The notes beneath the pieces are model-generated. The model made no database searches and was not told where the DNA came from. It worked only from the letters and a program-made list of their open reading frames with translations. This document shows, in pieces, positions 44,815-53,434 of a stretch of 64,000 nt of DNA. Source of the DNA: CAZSDU01 sp963662525. Lineage in GTDB: Bacteria > Bacteroidota > Bacteroidia > Bacteroidales > FEN-979. The translations under genes were made by a program, and so were the position numbers. The stretch's first letter is position 1; every line of letters begins with the position of its first letter. The stretch spans positions 3,100,001 through 3,164,000 of the forward strand of contig OY759717.1 of NCBI GenBank assembly GCA_963662525.1, read 5' to 3'.

Positions 44815-47007
44815 TCAGAGTAATCGTTTGATGACTTCAAGCAAATTACTTTGTTCAAAACTGCTTTTTACAATGTAGGCATTGGCGCCGCATTCCATCC
44901 CTCTTTGACGGTCATTTGGCGCATCCAGGGCAGTGACCAGGATAACCGGCAATTCTTCTATTTTTTTATCACTCCGGATTCTTGTTGTTAACTCAAACCC
45001 GTTCATCCTGGGCATTTCAATATCGGAAACTACCAGATCATACGACTCACCTTGCAGGAATTGGAATGCTTCCATACCATCTACAGCCGTTTTTACGAGA
45101 TAGCCGGCTGATTCAAGGATATTGCGAAGCAGGGAACGTGCCGTGATTGAGTCTTCTGCTACAAGGACTGATTTTTTTTCCCCGGATTCAATTTCACTTC
45201 TGTCAGACTCCTGGGTAAGGGTCATATTTTTATTCATGGATTTTGCGGATTCCATGAGCTCTGCAACATTCAGGATGGGGACGATTTTTCCGTTCCCAAG
45301 TACTGTTGCCCCCGTTATATTCCGCACATGAATTAATTGAGATCCAAGCATTTTAACAATACCTTCCTGCTCATCTAGTATTTCATCCACGATAAAAGCC
45401 ATTCGTCTCTGTCCCAGGTTGAGGATCAGGGTAAAAAACAAGGCCAGCTCACCGGCTTTTGGTTTTTTATAAGGCAGTCCAAGTATATCTCCCAATCTCA
45501 ATAAAGCGATATTTTTCCCATTAAAAATAATAGTATCCTGGTTCTCAATTTTTTTTATTTCTGATGGAGTTATGCGGATGGCTTTTTCGATGGTATTGGT
45601 TGGAATAATCAGGTACTGCTCAGCTATGCGGATCAGGATCCCACGGAAAGTCTCAACCGTTAATGGAAGAATAATAATAAATACACTGCCAGATCCGGGT
45701 TTGGAATCAATACTGACACTTCCTCCAAGCCGGAATACTTTTTCGGCCACAATAGCCAGTCCCAGACCCCGTCCTGATAAATCCGTGATAAATGGACTGG
45801 TGGATAAACCGGAAAGAAAGATCAGATTAAATACTTCCTGGTCTGTCATATTATCTGCCACTTCCTGGCTGACTACCCCGTTTTTAAAGGCAGATTCCAG
45901 AACTCTTTCCCTGCTGATTCCTTTACCGTCATCCGAAATCTGCAGGCTGACCTCCCTGTTACCGGTTTGCTTAATCTCAAGGATCAGTGAGCCTTTTGGT
46001 GGTTTTCCTGATTTTCTTCTTATGTCCGGTGTTTCAATACCATGGTCGATAGAATTCCGGATGAGATGGATCAGCGGATCTTTGATTTCCTCTAGTATAC
46101 GGCGATCGATTTCGGTTTCACCTCCATGGATGGTAAAATTGATTTCCTTTTTCTGCGAAGTGCTTAAATCCCTGACAAATTTCGGAAAAATATCAAGGAT
46201 GGAAGAGAAGGGCAGCAGTAAAGTGTTTTTAATCCCCAGCGATAAATCATCGATGGTCCGGGTCATGATCCGGCTGAACTGATCCATCGGCTTTGCGACA
46301 CGGTCAATTTCTTCCCGGATACTTTTCAGTTTTCCTTCTACCTGGCAGATATCGCCGCCTGTCTTCGGGTTTAATGTTATCCGCCGTATTTCTTTAATAT
46401 AATGGGTCAGGGTGTTTTTTATGTTAATCAGTTCTTCTGTCTGAAGGAGAATTTCAGTCAATTTAGCTGTCGAGATGCGGACCGTTTCAGTTGCGACACT
46501 CTTTTCCTTCTGTGGCAGGTCCTGTGATATGATTTTTTCTGATTGAATTTTTTCTGAGTCAGCAGTATTCTGAATCTTTCCAGGTAGGGAACTTTTCTTA
46601 TAAAAAAGCTCATTCAGGTCTTTCATGATTGCCACTTTCCGTTCGGCTTTAACCGTTTTATTCCCGGTGGCGCTATCTTCCAGCAACTGATCCAGGAGAT
46701 CGACAGAAGCGTGCATTTTGTCGAAAAATGTTTTGGATATAGAGATTGTCTGGTTTTTCAGCAATGAGAATCCGGTTTCCATGGTTTGGCACAACCGCTC
46801 AATATCAGCAAGACTAACAGCCCTGGCTGCACCTTTAAGGCTGTGTGTTTCCCTGAAGATTAGTTCCACCAGGGATTGCATTTCCTTTTCAGCAAGACCT
46901 TTTTCCAGATCGAGCAGCCCTTTGATGATAGTCTGCTTATGCTCTGCCGCTTCGACCTTGAAATCAGCGAGGAGTTCTTTAAAAAACTCTTCCTGTTTCT
47001 TATTCAT
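44815..47007 (-). CDS. cheA: CheA-receiver hybrid kinase (WspE-like)
   Basis: A 730-residue chemosensory kinase: Hpt domain with phosphorylated H55 (RETHSLKGAARAV), a dimerisation helix pair (about 180-300), HATPase domain (IRNSIDHGIE, SDDGKGIS, LSGRGLGLAIVAEKV), CheW-like P5 domain (about 455-590), and a C-terminal receiver (about 610-730; VLVAEDSITARSLL, Asp in LVVSDIEMPRMNG). There is no separate CheY-binding P2 domain. This domain order is that of WspE and FrzE, not of the flagellar CheA. It signals from the receptor/CheW array at 47017-50940 and lies between the receptor gene (9 bases) and cheB (1 base). Confidence 0.94.
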   Translation of the reverse strand: MNKKQEEFFKELLADFKVEAAEHKQTIIKGLLDLEKGLAEKEMQSLVELIFRETHSLKGAARAVSLADIERLCQTMETGFSLLKNQTISISKTFFDKMHASVDLLDQLLEDSATGNKTVKAERKVAIMKDLNELFYKKSSLPGKIQNTADSEKIQSEKIISQDLPQKEKSVATETVRISTAKLTEILLQTEELINIKNTLTHYIKEIRRITLNPKTGGDICQVEGKLKSIREEIDRVAKPMDQFSRIMTRTIDDLSLGIKNTLLLPFSSILDIFPKFVRDLSTSQKKEINFTIHGGETEIDRRILEEIKDPLIHLIRNSIDHGIETPDIRRKSGKPPKGSLILEIKQTGNREVSLQISDDGKGISRERVLESAFKNGVVSQEVADNMTDQEVFNLIFLSGLSTSPFITDLSGRGLGLAIVAEKVFRLGGSVSIDSKPGSGSVFIIILPLTVETFRGILIRIAEQYLIIPTNTIEKAIRITPSEIKKIENQDTIIFNGKNIALLRLGDILGLPYKKPKAGELALFFTLILNLGQRRMAFIVDEILDEQEGIVKMLGSQLIHVRNITGATVLGNGKIVPILNVAELMESAKSMNKNMTLTQESDRSEIESGEKKSVLVAEDSITARSLLRNILESAGYLVKTAVDGMEAFQFLQGESYDLVVSDIEMPRMNGFELTTRIRSDKKIEELPVILVTALDAPNDRQRGMECGANAYIVKSSFEQSNLLEVIKRLL

Positions 47008-47016
47008 GGTATCGGA

Positions 47017-48507
47017 TTAAATGTTGAACTTTTCTGCGATCTTTTTAAGGTTTTTTCCCAGCTCATTTAAAGTATTTGCAGCGATCTGGGTTTGTTTTGT
47101 CCCGATTACATTCTGTTCGCTGGCTTGTTTAATATTTTCCATAGCCGGCACGATCTGGTTCATTCCGGCCATTTGCTGCTGACTTGATGAAGAAATCTGA
47201 AGCGCTGACTCAGCGGCTTCATTAACACTTTCTGCAAGCATCCCTATAGCATCACCGCTTTGTTCAGCCAGTTTGCTTCCTGATTCAACAGCTTTAGCGC
47301 CTTGTTCAGTAGCCATTACTGCTTGTCCAACGGCCTTCTGTATATCGTTCAGGATTTCTTTGACCTGGTTTGTCGCTTGTTTTGATTGTTCAGCAAGGCT
47401 CCTGATTTCCTGGGCTACGATGGTAAAACCACGTCCCTGTTCTCCTGCTTTGGCAGCTTCGATGGCTGCATTGACCGCCAGAAGGTTGGACTGGTCTGAA
47501 ATATCGTTCACAGAAGCTGTAATTTCACCAATCATCCGGCTTTGCTCTGATAACTTGACCACACTTTCAGAAACGAGTTCCATCTGATGATTGATCCGCA
47601 TCATCCCTTCAATGGTTTCAGTTACCGAAACTTGTCCATTTTGTGCTGCTGTTGCTGCTTTCTGTGCATTTTCAAGCAAATTGCCGGCTTTTTGACTTGA
47701 CAATTGCGCTGTTTGCCTGATTTCCTCTACTGTGGTGGTGGTTTCTGCAACTGCTGTGGCAGTTTCAGTAGCCCCTGTTGATACTTCAGTGGCAGTAGTT
47801 AAAATCTCATTGGCAGATGTTGTCAATACATTGATTCCATCGTTAATTTCTTTGCTTAATTGCCGGAACATTCTTATCATCCAGAACACCATGGTCAGGC
47901 AAGTTATCAAGGCAAATCCACCTAAAAGTATAATTATCAATTCAATACGAAATGCTAGTTGCTGTGAATTATGAACCGCCTGATTGACCATTTCTTTTTC
48001 TGTTTTACCCAGGCTATCAATAATTGTCCTGAATTTTTCATATAGTTCCTCCTGAATTCCCTTTCCCATCATTCTGGCTTCTTCTTTCTTGCCCTGGCTG
48101 ATAAGGGTGATTTGCTCCTTACGGTTTTCCCTGTACGCTTCAAGAATAGTTTTGGCTTCATTAATTTTTTCAAAATTTTCAGGATATCTTTTAAAAAATT
48201 CGTATAATTTATTAAAAAGGATATCATTTTCGGTAGCTTTTGATTTAATGTTGAATTCAGACTGCTGTCTTAATTCGGCATTTTCGGTTAAAATCATTTC
48301 AAGGATCAGGGCTCGGTTCCGGTTCTGGTTAGCCTTGGTTTCCATGATTGTTTCAGTAATGTCAAAGGATTCAATAACCTTCTTTTGGGTTTGAATAATG
48401 TTTTTCAGGCTAACATATGCAGTGATGGTCACGGCAAGCATTAAGAAAACAATCAGGCCAAAGCCGGTAAATAGTCTTCTTCTGGTACTTCCTTTAGATG
48501 CTTTCAT
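47017..48507 (-). CDS. Methyl-accepting chemotaxis protein (WspA-like)
   Basis: A 496-residue receptor with two transmembrane helices (about 10-33 and 185-210) around a helical periplasmic sensor of about 150 residues, a four-helix-bundle type. After the second helix a typical HAMP is not obvious; the coiled coil begins almost directly. The signalling tip (DISDQSNLLAVNAAIEAAKA, GRGFTIVAQEIRSLAEQS) is highly conserved. The C-terminus (AEKFNI) lacks the NWETF-type CheR/CheB tether. A GGAGG sequence 7 bases before the ATG is an unusually good Shine-Dalgarno for this lineage. The ligand cannot be predicted. Confidence 0.93.
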   Translation of the reverse strand: MKASKGSTRRRLFTGFGLIVFLMLAVTITAYVSLKNIIQTQKKVIESFDITETIMETKANQNRNRALILEMILTENAELRQQSEFNIKSKATENDILFNKLYEFFKRYPENFEKINEAKTILEAYRENRKEQITLISQGKKEEARMMGKGIQEELYEKFRTIIDSLGKTEKEMVNQAVHNSQQLAFRIELIIILLGGFALITCLTMVFWMIRMFRQLSKEINDGINVLTTSANEILTTATEVSTGATETATAVAETTTTVEEIRQTAQLSSQKAGNLLENAQKAATAAQNGQVSVTETIEGMMRINHQMELVSESVVKLSEQSRMIGEITASVNDISDQSNLLAVNAAIEAAKAGEQGRGFTIVAQEIRSLAEQSKQATNQVKEILNDIQKAVGQAVMATEQGAKAVESGSKLAEQSGDAIGMLAESVNEAAESALQISSSSQQQMAGMNQIVPAMENIKQASEQNVIGTKQTQIAANTLNELGKNLKKIAEKFNI

Positions 48508-48514
48508 GCAATAT

Positions 48515-48519
48515 CCTCC
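48515..48519 (-). promoter_or_regulatory. Shine-Dalgarno GGAGG before the chemoreceptor gene
   Basis: On the minus strand GGAGG sits 7 bases before the ATG at 48507. Most genes in this window have no such site, so the receptor may be translated more strongly than its operon neighbours. Confidence 0.5.
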
Positions 48520-48554
48520 ATTTTTTATGATTTGCTGATAAAATAATTCTCTCC

Positions 48555-49085
48555 TTATTGATTAACGATAATATGTTTACTCTTAATGAGTGTTCCTGTC
48601 TGAAGAATAATTAGTCCTTCAACGGTGATGCCCTGAATGAATTCTGTTCCGATTCCTGATAAAGTGTAAGGCGCCGGGTTAAGTGCGGAAATCGGTATGA
48701 TTTCTGTTCCCCTTATTTCATCTGTCACAAGTCCGAAACGGATATCTTCATAATTGATCAGGATTACTTTATTAAATTCGGTAATACCATGTTCAGGCAG
48801 GTTGAAAATTTTTTTTGGATCCAGTACCGGAAAGATTTTCCCCCTGACATTAATGACTCCCATTATGAATGCCGGAGTTCCGGGAACCAATGTAAGTTCT
48901 TTCAGGGGAAGGACTTCCTGGATAAATAGAGTTTCAATTCCATACAGTTCCTTTGCCAGCAGGAATTTTACCACAAGCAAGGAATTCTTCTCACTGCCAT
49001 TTTCAACAGCAGGGACAATTGATAAAGCCTTGGCCCGGCGATGAAGGATTTCCTCCTCCATGGCGGTGGTAAATTCAATATCCAT
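48555..49085 (-). CDS. cheW: CheW-type scaffold protein
   Basis: A 176-residue CheW domain protein. Typical motifs are FLLAKELYGIETLFIQEVL (the CheW dimer/kinase interface) and PAFIMGVINVRGKIFPVLDP, followed by the second beta-barrel lobe. An N-terminal extension of about 30 residues (MEEEILHRRAKALS) precedes the domain. It couples the receptor to the CheA-like kinase. It is one of two cheW genes flanking cheR, matching wspB and wspD on either side of wspC. Confidence 0.93.
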   Translation of the reverse strand: MDIEFTTAMEEEILHRRAKALSIVPAVENGSEKNSLLVVKFLLAKELYGIETLFIQEVLPLKELTLVPGTPAFIMGVINVRGKIFPVLDPKKIFNLPEHGITEFNKVILINYEDIRFGLVTDEIRGTEIIPISALNPAPYTLSGIGTEFIQGITVEGLIILQTGTLIKSKHIIVNQ

Positions 49086-49096
49086 AACTATTTATA

Positions 49097-50476
49097 CTAA
49101 TTTTTTATCAGCAAGTTACAAAAATCTATCATTCTGCCAGCAGTAATCCCTTCAGAATCATTCACAATTTCCTCATTAGGCATACTTTTTAATATTTCAA
49201 TGACATTCCGGAAATGCCTGACAGCCATTTTCTGCTGGTTTTTTAATCGAGCCAGGTTGCCCATCTGGTAATGCGCCATGATATGATCGGGTTCAAGGTA
49301 TATCAAACGTTTTAACATATTTTCAGCCAGTTGAAGTTCATCTGACTCCATCAGCATATGGGCATAAAAATAAAGGGCCTTTGTATTCATAGGTTCAGTG
49401 TCGATCAGGGGTTCCAGGCAAAGCCGGGCTTCTTTCAATTTCCCGTGGTTAGCAAATGATTTGGCAGTTTCCAGGGGTGAAGGTGGGGTTTTTTGTTCAG
49501 TGGGTTTTAAAGGCTGGGGATGTTCACTTTTCTGAAGAACACGGTTTTTTTTTCTATCCCTGACTGAAGGAGTATGTGAGGTAGAGAATTGGGGAGATGC
49601 TGAGGTGGTGAGTTGCAGGTTTGGTTTTTTCTCGGAAATTTTCTGATATACGATGGCATCCTGAAAATTAACCTGTTTGAATGGCTCGAAGTAAAGATTT
49701 GAAACTTCAACCGGGCTGGTAATCAGCCAACCGCCTTCAGCAATGGTATGGAAAAATTTCTGTCCGATGCGGATAGCCTGTTCCGGGGCAAAATACATAA
49801 GCACATTCCGGCAGAAAAGAATATCTATATTGTGATAGGGGGAAGAAGGTGAAGGGAAAATATCAGAGACCAGGTTGAGATAGTCAAATTTAACCATTTT
49901 TTGAATTTCTTCAGAAATCTGATAATCGCGATCTGACCGTTTAAAATATATTGGCAGAAATTCAGGTGGAGTTTCACGGAAAGACCATTTGGAATATTTT
50001 CCTGAAATTGCTTTTTCAAGAAACTTCCGGTTAAGGTCAGTGCCAAGAATGCTAATATTCCAGTCCTGGATGTCAGGCATGGATGTTTTCATTAGCAGGG
50101 CAATTGAGTAAGGTTCTTCCCCTGTGCAGCAACCTGCACTCCAGATGCGTATACTTTGGTCTTTTCCTTTTCTTTCATGAATAATGGCAGGGAGAATATT
50201 ATTACGAAAAGCCTCTAATGCTGGTTTTTCCCTGAAAAAATAGGTTTCTCCTACTGTAAAATAACGGATGAAAATATCTGTATCATCCTGTGAAAGGATA
50301 TTTTTTTCCAGGGCCTGAAGTAGAAAGTCAGGATCTTCAGGTAAACCAGCTTCATTTGCTGCTGCCATCAGGTTTTTTTGCAATTCTCTCCATCGTTCAG
50401 CCGGATAATTCAGACCAAATCTCTGGTTAAGGACAGAATTGAGACTTTGCAGGAGTTCTGATGGGAGTATTTTCAT
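49097..50476 (-). CDS. cheR: Chemoreceptor methyltransferase CheR with TPR tail (WspC-like)
   Basis: A 459-residue protein. The N-terminal helical and SAM-binding methyltransferase domain (about 1-275) has RIWSAGCCTGEEPYSIA, ILGTDLN and FDYLNL, DILFCRNVLMYF. A low-complexity linker (about 285-325, TTSASPQFSTSHTPS) is encoded by a degenerate 8-bp repeat. Two to three TPR motifs (about 335-440) follow, as in WspC. It methylates receptor glutamates using SAM; the TPRs may replace a receptor pentapeptide tether, which the adjacent receptor lacks. Its ATG overlaps the stop of the upstream cheW by 1 base (TAATG). Confidence 0.94.
   Translation of the reverse strand: MKILPSELLQSLNSVLNQRFGLNYPAERWRELQKNLMAAANEAGLPEDPDFLLQALEKNILSQDDTDIFIRYFTVGETYFFREKPALEAFRNNILPAIIHERKGKDQSIRIWSAGCCTGEEPYSIALLMKTSMPDIQDWNISILGTDLNRKFLEKAISGKYSKWSFRETPPEFLPIYFKRSDRDYQISEEIQKMVKFDYLNLVSDIFPSPSSPYHNIDILFCRNVLMYFAPEQAIRIGQKFFHTIAEGGWLITSPVEVSNLYFEPFKQVNFQDAIVYQKISEKKPNLQLTTSASPQFSTSHTPSVRDRKKNRVLQKSEHPQPLKPTEQKTPPSPLETAKSFANHGKLKEARLCLEPLIDTEPMNTKALYFYAHMLMESDELQLAENMLKRLIYLEPDHIMAHYQMGNLARLKNQQKMAVRHFRNVIEILKSMPNEEIVNDSEGITAGRMIDFCNLLIKN
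49569..49614 (-). repeat. Degenerate 8-bp periodic tract inside cheR linker
   Basis: On the minus strand AACTCACC, ACCTCAGC, ATCTCCCC, AATTCTCT, ACCTCACA, TACTCC follow in 8-base register. It encodes the Ser/Thr/Pro linker between methyltransferase and TPR parts. The period is not a multiple of three, so the protein itself shows no simple repeat. Confidence 0.5.
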
Positions 50477-50940
50477 TAATCATTTTTCACTTTCAACAAA
50501 GCTTCATTTAATATTTTTTCGTCCTCAATTGGCAGGAATTTATCAATATCGTATATTAGTATTACATCATCTTCCCGCTTCAGAATACCCTCTATCTCCA
50601 TCCCATTAATCACCGATTCGGCGCTTGAAAATTCACTTTCACAGGCATCCTCCATTCCCAAAACGGTATCTACTACCAGGATGATAGTTCTGCTGGACGT
50701 CTTTGCCAGAATGAACCGGTCATTGAGCCTGATCGGGCATTCAGGATAACCCATTCTTCTGCGGAGGTTGACAACCGGGATCATTTCTCCCCCTAGGTCA
50801 ATCACCCCGTGAATAACCAGGGGTGCTTTTGGAATCGTTGTCACTGCTGCTGCGCGAAGAATACGGATGACAGAGGAGAGGGCAATGGCATATTTCTGCT
50901 CATTTAGCTGGAAAATAAGAATCTGAACGATAGTGTCCAT
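50476..50940 (-). CDS. cheW: CheW-type scaffold protein, second copy
   Basis: A 154-residue single CheW domain with LIFQLNEQKYAIALSSVIRI at the start and APLVIHGVIDLGGEMIPVVN in the middle. It links receptors and the CheA-like kinase. It is the first strictly chemosensory gene of the core set, 19 bases downstream of the serine dehydratase gene and overlapping cheR by 1 base. The two CheW proteins are not close copies and probably occupy different positions in the array, as WspB and WspD do. Confidence 0.93.
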   Translation of the reverse strand: MDTIVQILIFQLNEQKYAIALSSVIRILRAAAVTTIPKAPLVIHGVIDLGGEMIPVVNLRRRMGYPECPIRLNDRFILAKTSSRTIILVVDTVLGMEDACESEFSSAESVINGMEIEGILKREDDVILIYDIDKFLPIEDEKILNEALLKVKND

Positions 50941-50959
50941 GGTTTTAAATCAACAGGGG

Positions 50960-52162
50960 TTACTTTTGTTTGATTCCCAAAACTGCGAGTCCGCCTTCAG
51001 CAGTTTCTTTGTATATCCTGGGCAGGTCATGGCCGGTTTGCATCATCGCCTGTATCACTTTATCGAAACTTACCAGGTGGTGTCCATCAGATAATAAAGC
51101 ATACATATTGGCATCAAGGGCGCGGGCTGCCCCGAATGCATTTCGCTCGATGCAGGGGATCTGAACCAGTCCGAATACCGGATCGCAGGTGAGTCCAAGG
51201 AAATGTTCCATGGCAATGCTTGCAGCATATTCAACCTGCCTTGGCGTGCCTCCGAACATTTGTTCTGCTGCTGCTGCTGCCATTGAGCTGGCGCTGCCAA
51301 CTTCACCCTGGCATCCTACCTCAGCTCCTGAAATGGATGCATTGGTCTTGATCAGATTCCCTATCAAACCTGCAGTTGCGAGTCCCCGGAGAATTTTTTT
51401 CTCATTAAAATCATACTGTGTCTTCAGCAGATAAAGGACCGATGGAATTACCCCGCAGGAACCACAGGTAGGGGCAGTCACAATTTTTCCTCCTGCTGCA
51501 TTCTCTTCTGCAACAGCCAGGGCAAATGCAAAAGTAAAAGCACGGCGCGACAGTGTTCCTTTGAAACTCCTTGCCTTGGTATAGTAAGAAGAAGCTTTCC
51601 GCGAGAGATTCAGCCGGCCCGGGAGCACACCTTCGGCTTCAATTCCGCGTTCAACCGCTTCCTGCATAACTTTCCATACTTCCGAGAGGTAATCCCAGAG
51701 ATCAGGTTCCTCATGCATTTCCACGAATTCCCACAGGGTTCTTCCATGTTCTTCGCACCAGTGAAGAATCTCTGCCATCTTAGTCAGCTTATAGATCTTT
51801 TTTGAAGGATCTCTCCGGCCGGTATCGCTGATGTCACCACCACCAATGCTGTAGGTGGTCCACGCTGCCCTGACTTTTCCGGCATTATCAAGGGCTTCAA
51901 ATTTCATTCCGTTGGAGTGTAAAGGCAGGAAAACCTCGGGTTCCCAAACAATTTCAGCCGGAACCGGAGCCAGCCCATCCTGTATGGCTTTATCGGTCAT
52001 ATGACCTTTGCCTGTAGCAGCAAGGCTGCCATATAGTATCACCCTGATTCTTTTGACCCCGGGATTTTGCTTTTTGAAAATTTCTGCAGCTTTTCTCGGA
52101 CCCATGGTATGGCTGCTGGAGGGTCCGGATCCGATTTTATATATTTCCCTGATGGATTCCAT
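50960..52162 (-). CDS. sdaA: L-serine ammonia-lyase, Fe-S dependent, single chain
   Basis: A 400-residue one-chain L-serine dehydratase: beta part with GPSSSHTMGPRKAA near the N-terminus and alpha part with the iron-sulfur cysteines in APTCGSCGVIPS and near TCDPVFGLVQIPC. It converts L-serine to pyruvate and ammonia using an oxygen-sensitive 4Fe-4S cluster. Its position, 5 bases after a receiver-kinase gene and 19 before cheW, puts a serine-degrading enzyme inside the chemosensory operon. Functional coupling is inferred from position only; it may be hitch-hiking on the gapA promoter. Confidence 0.93.
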   Translation of the reverse strand: MESIREIYKIGSGPSSSHTMGPRKAAEIFKKQNPGVKRIRVILYGSLAATGKGHMTDKAIQDGLAPVPAEIVWEPEVFLPLHSNGMKFEALDNAGKVRAAWTTYSIGGGDISDTGRRDPSKKIYKLTKMAEILHWCEEHGRTLWEFVEMHEEPDLWDYLSEVWKVMQEAVERGIEAEGVLPGRLNLSRKASSYYTKARSFKGTLSRRAFTFAFALAVAEENAAGGKIVTAPTCGSCGVIPSVLYLLKTQYDFNEKKILRGLATAGLIGNLIKTNASISGAEVGCQGEVGSASSMAAAAAEQMFGGTPRQVEYAASIAMEHFLGLTCDPVFGLVQIPCIERNAFGAARALDANMYALLSDGHHLVSFDKVIQAMMQTGHDLPRIYKETAEGGLAVLGIKQK

Positions 52163-52167
52163 TTAGC

Positions 52168-53433
52168 TTATGGGGTTCCGGGAAGTGTGAAGAAAAAGGT
52201 GGCTCCCTTACCAACCGCAGCTTCTGCCCAAATCTTTCCACCATGTCGATCAATGATACGGCGGCTGGTTGCCAGTCCGACTCCGGTACCCGGAAATTCA
52301 TCCTGGGCATGGAGCCTTACAAAGGCAGTGAAGAGGTTTCCTGCCAGATAGGGGTTGAACCCCACCCCGTTATCTTTTACATAGATAATCGTTTGTTCGC
52401 CTTTTTTCATCTTACCAAAATGAATTTCAGGATGAGGAGTTTTTGATGTGTATTTCCAGGCATTCCCCATCAGGTTTTTCATCACGACCATCAGGAGACT
52501 GGAATCACCTTTGACGATAATGTTATCTTCGATGGTGACATGAATCTTACGGGAAGGATCATCCTGTCGTATCCATTCCATCACTTTTTGGGTAATCTGG
52601 GAAAGATCTACTTCCTTTTCCAGGAAATTAATATTCCCAGAACGGGAGAAATGAAGCAGGTCGTTGATCATTTCAGTCATGGAGTGAATGGTAGTCAGAA
52701 TGGTATTCAGGTACGAATTATCTTCTTCGCTGAATTCCTCTTCATGATGCTGCTTGATCAATTGGGCGCTTACGCTGATATGGTTCAGCGGGGTACGGAG
52801 ATCATGGGAAATGGTATAAGAGAAAGCTTCCAGATCGCGGTTGGCAGTTATCAGGTGCTCGTTTGACTGCTGCAGCTGTTGCTGTGCTTCCAGCAAGGCT
52901 TTGTTTTGTTCAATAGAAGTTTCGTAAACCGATAAAAGGAGATCAAGGATTTGTTTCCGTTCAGAATTAATGGCATACTTACTGCCCTTGAACATAATCT
53001 CCAGCACCATATCCGTATTACCTGCACTTCTTAATTCCCGGTTGGCCAGCAGGTAATTAACCCTTGAAAGAAGATATTTAGCTTCAAAAGGTTTTGTGAT
53101 GAAATTATCGGCACCGACCTGTAATCCTTTGATAATATCCAGGGGATCCTGCAGGGAAGTCAGCAGGATCACCGGGATTTCATTCAAAGCCGGGGTTGAT
53201 TTCAATTTTTCACAAAATTCATATCCGTCCATGCCAGGCATCATGACATCACTGATGATCAGCATGGGATGGTTTTCCATTGCTTCTTTGAAGGCTTCAT
53301 CGCCTGATCCAAAAACTTTAACTTTATAACCGTGTTCTTTGATCAGGGATTTCACCATGGTCGCTTCGATATTGCTATCTTCCACGACCATGATGTATCC
53401 TTCTAATTCCCTGTGGCGGAAAAGATGACTCAT
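52168..53433 (-). CDS. Receiver-histidine kinase (REC-linker-HisKA-HATPase), paralogue 2
   Basis: A 421-residue paralogue of the protein at 42463, identical in length and layout: receiver (about 13-130; MVVEDSNIEATMVKSL, Asp in LIISDVMMPGMDG), linker EIMFKGSKYAINSERKQ ILDLLLSVYE, HisKA (SHDLRTPLNHISV, H about 216), HATPase_c (NLMGNAWKYTS; VKDNGVGFN; GTGVGLATSRRI). It lacks any output or membrane domain. It starts 1 base after the gapA stop and precedes sdaA by 5 bases, so it is probably on the same transcript as both. The two paralogues bracket the chemosensory genes. Confidence 0.88.
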   Translation of the reverse strand: MSHLFRHRELEGYIMVVEDSNIEATMVKSLIKEHGYKVKVFGSGDEAFKEAMENHPMLIISDVMMPGMDGYEFCEKLKSTPALNEIPVILLTSLQDPLDIIKGLQVGADNFITKPFEAKYLLSRVNYLLANRELRSAGNTDMVLEIMFKGSKYAINSERKQILDLLLSVYETSIEQNKALLEAQQQLQQSNEHLITANRDLEAFSYTISHDLRTPLNHISVSAQLIKQHHEEEFSEEDNSYLNTILTTIHSMTEMINDLLHFSRSGNINFLEKEVDLSQITQKVMEWIRQDDPSRKIHVTIEDNIIVKGDSSLLMVVMKNLMGNAWKYTSKTPHPEIHFGKMKKGEQTIIYVKDNGVGFNPYLAGNLFTAFVRLHAQDEFPGTGVGLATSRRIIDRHGGKIWAEAAVGKGATFFFTLPGTP

Positions 53434-53434
53434 G

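Noticed and set aside
45572..46282. 236-codon plus-strand open frame
   Set aside because: Antisense to the conserved kinase core of cheA; composition is a mirror of that gene, with no motif or start context.
48089..48394. 101-codon plus-strand frame opposite the chemoreceptor
   Set aside because: Mirror of the periplasmic helical domain; no start context.
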